Source of the DNA: Novosphingobium sp.
GTDB lineage: Bacteria > Pseudomonadota > Alphaproteobacteria > Sphingomonadales > Sphingomonadaceae
NCBI GenBank assembly: GCA_020853995.1
Contig: JADYXV010000227.1
Location: forward strand, 1-6,884
Direction: 5' to 3'
Length of the DNA stretch: 6,884 nt
Below, in pieces: positions 6,456 to 6,884 of this stretch (position 1 is its first letter; every line of letters starts with the position of its first letter). Below the pieces are notes generated by a model, which saw only the letters and a program-made list of their open reading frames with translations, searched no databases and was not told where the DNA came from. A program made the translations under genes and the position numbers.

Positions 6456-6761
6456 ATGTTATCGCGCCTCCGCCTTGCACCTTTGGTGATCACTGTGGCA
6501 GTTTTTGCCAGCCCTGCGCTGGCAGGCAGCCGTGAGGCGCCAGACAGGCTGACCAATCGCACGGGTGCGATAACGATCAACTTCCTTGACGGTGTATCGC
6601 CTGACAGGATTGCTCCGAAGGGGCCAAGGGCTGTGCCTCAACCCGCAAGGACCGCGCCAACGCCAAGGATGCAGGTTTCGCCGACAGCTTCGAGCGATCC
6701 GATTGGCAGGATAATCGCTTTACGCACAGGTGCGCACTGTTGTTCGCAGCGCCAGCATTAG
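6456..6761 (+). CDS. Small exported Pro-rich protein of unknown function, possibly truncated
   Basis: 101 residues; not a family I recognise. Residues 1-23 make a good signal peptide: basic MLSRLR, hydrophobic LAPLVITVAVFASPALA, and an A-L-A cut site before Gly24. The mature part would be about 78 residues, rich in Pro, Arg, Ala and Thr, with no repeats or membrane segment. Two adjacent Cys (94-95) lie in a tail, GAHCCSQRQH, that looks unlike the rest. The stop codon is the TAG at 6759-6761, which coincides with the start of the palindromic repeat, so the natural C-terminus may have been lost to an insertion. The ribosome site is weak (TAGG eight bases upstream, within a hairpin). It is divergent from the bcs operon, but no functional link is shown. 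The signal peptide is the main reason to believe the gene. Confidence 0.45.
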   Translation: MLSRLRLAPLVITVAVFASPALAGSREAPDRLTNRTGAITINFLDGVSPDRIAPKGPRAVPQPARTAPTPRMQVSPTASSDPIGRIIALRTGAHCCSQRQH

Positions 6762-6884
6762 GGTCAGGACCTATTAATCCCGCCTTCGAGGTTTGAGGCA
6801 AAATGGCTTGTTGCAAGGCGGATAGGCGCAGGAATAGTGGTTCTATTTCAAGACTATCCAACGCAGCAGCAGGCCATTTTGGTC
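6759..6884. repeat. Long imperfect palindrome, probably end of a repetitive or mobile element
   Basis: CAAAATGGC (6799-6807) and GCCATTTTG (6873-6881) are exact inverted copies. Inside them TTGTTGC pairs with GCAGCAG (with two G-T wobbles), GGATAG (6820-6825) with CTATCC (6854-6859), and GGAATAG (6831-6837) with CTATTTC (6843-6849, one wobble) around a TGGTT loop. The whole of 6799-6881 can therefore fold into one long hairpin. To the left, TAGGGTCAGGACC (6759-6771) contains the small palindrome GGTC-AG-GACC and may be the outer edge. The element continues past the window. A MITE, insertion-sequence end or interspersed palindromic repeat all fit; no transposase is visible. Confidence 0.5.

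Noticed and set aside
6158..6535. Plus-strand frames of 72 and 125 codons across the intergenic dyads
   Set aside because: They run through the inverted repeats and the AT-rich promoter-like stretch, and the translation shows no signal peptide or domain.
6577..6861. A 94-codon minus-strand frame
   Set aside because: It spans both the palindromic repeat and the antisense of the secreted ORF, has no ribosome site that I can support, and shows no domain.

Overview
The window holds the 5' part of a bacterial cellulose synthase (bcs) operon on the minus strand, a non-coding region in front of it, and a small divergent gene that ends at a palindromic repeat. The GC-rich coding sequence, the fused BcsA-BcsB subunit and the gene content suggest an alphaproteobacterium. 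I lean towards Sphingomonadales or an acetic-acid-bacterium relative, but this is inference from gene style and is not proven by a marker gene.

Layout, in the direction of operon transcription (right to left). A possible promoter near 5965-5992 is followed by a short BcsP/BcsR-like gene (5938-5582), a BcsQ ATPase gene (5582-4848), a 1474-residue fused BcsA-BcsB cellulose synthase (4851-427), and the start of bcsC (430 to the left edge, cut off by the window). All three junctions overlap (TGATG, ATGA, ATGA), so the four genes are almost certainly one translationally coupled transcript. Together they would make a complete secretion machine. BcsA polymerises glucose from UDP-glucose in the inner membrane under c-di-GMP control through its PilZ domain. 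BcsB guides the chain in the periplasm. BcsC carries it through the periplasm and outer membrane. BcsP/R and BcsQ are accessory cytoplasmic factors for assembly or localisation. No bcsD, bcsZ or bcsE is seen in the window; they could lie beyond the left edge.

Right of the operon, 5939-6455 has no convincing gene. It is locally AT-rich and holds several inverted repeats, including a perfect 12-bp stem at 6165-6194. A short plus-strand ORF (6456-6761) encodes a plausible exported proline-rich protein. Its stop codon falls on the edge of a sequence (about 6759-6884) that folds into a long imperfect hairpin, probably a repetitive or mobile element running off the right edge.

I see no wholly new system. 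The points most worth following are the internal signal-peptide-like segment in the BcsAB fusion, the Lys/Ala/Pro-rich insertion after the first BcsC repeat, the dyads in the divergent intergenic region, and the possible truncation of the small secreted ORF by the repeat.
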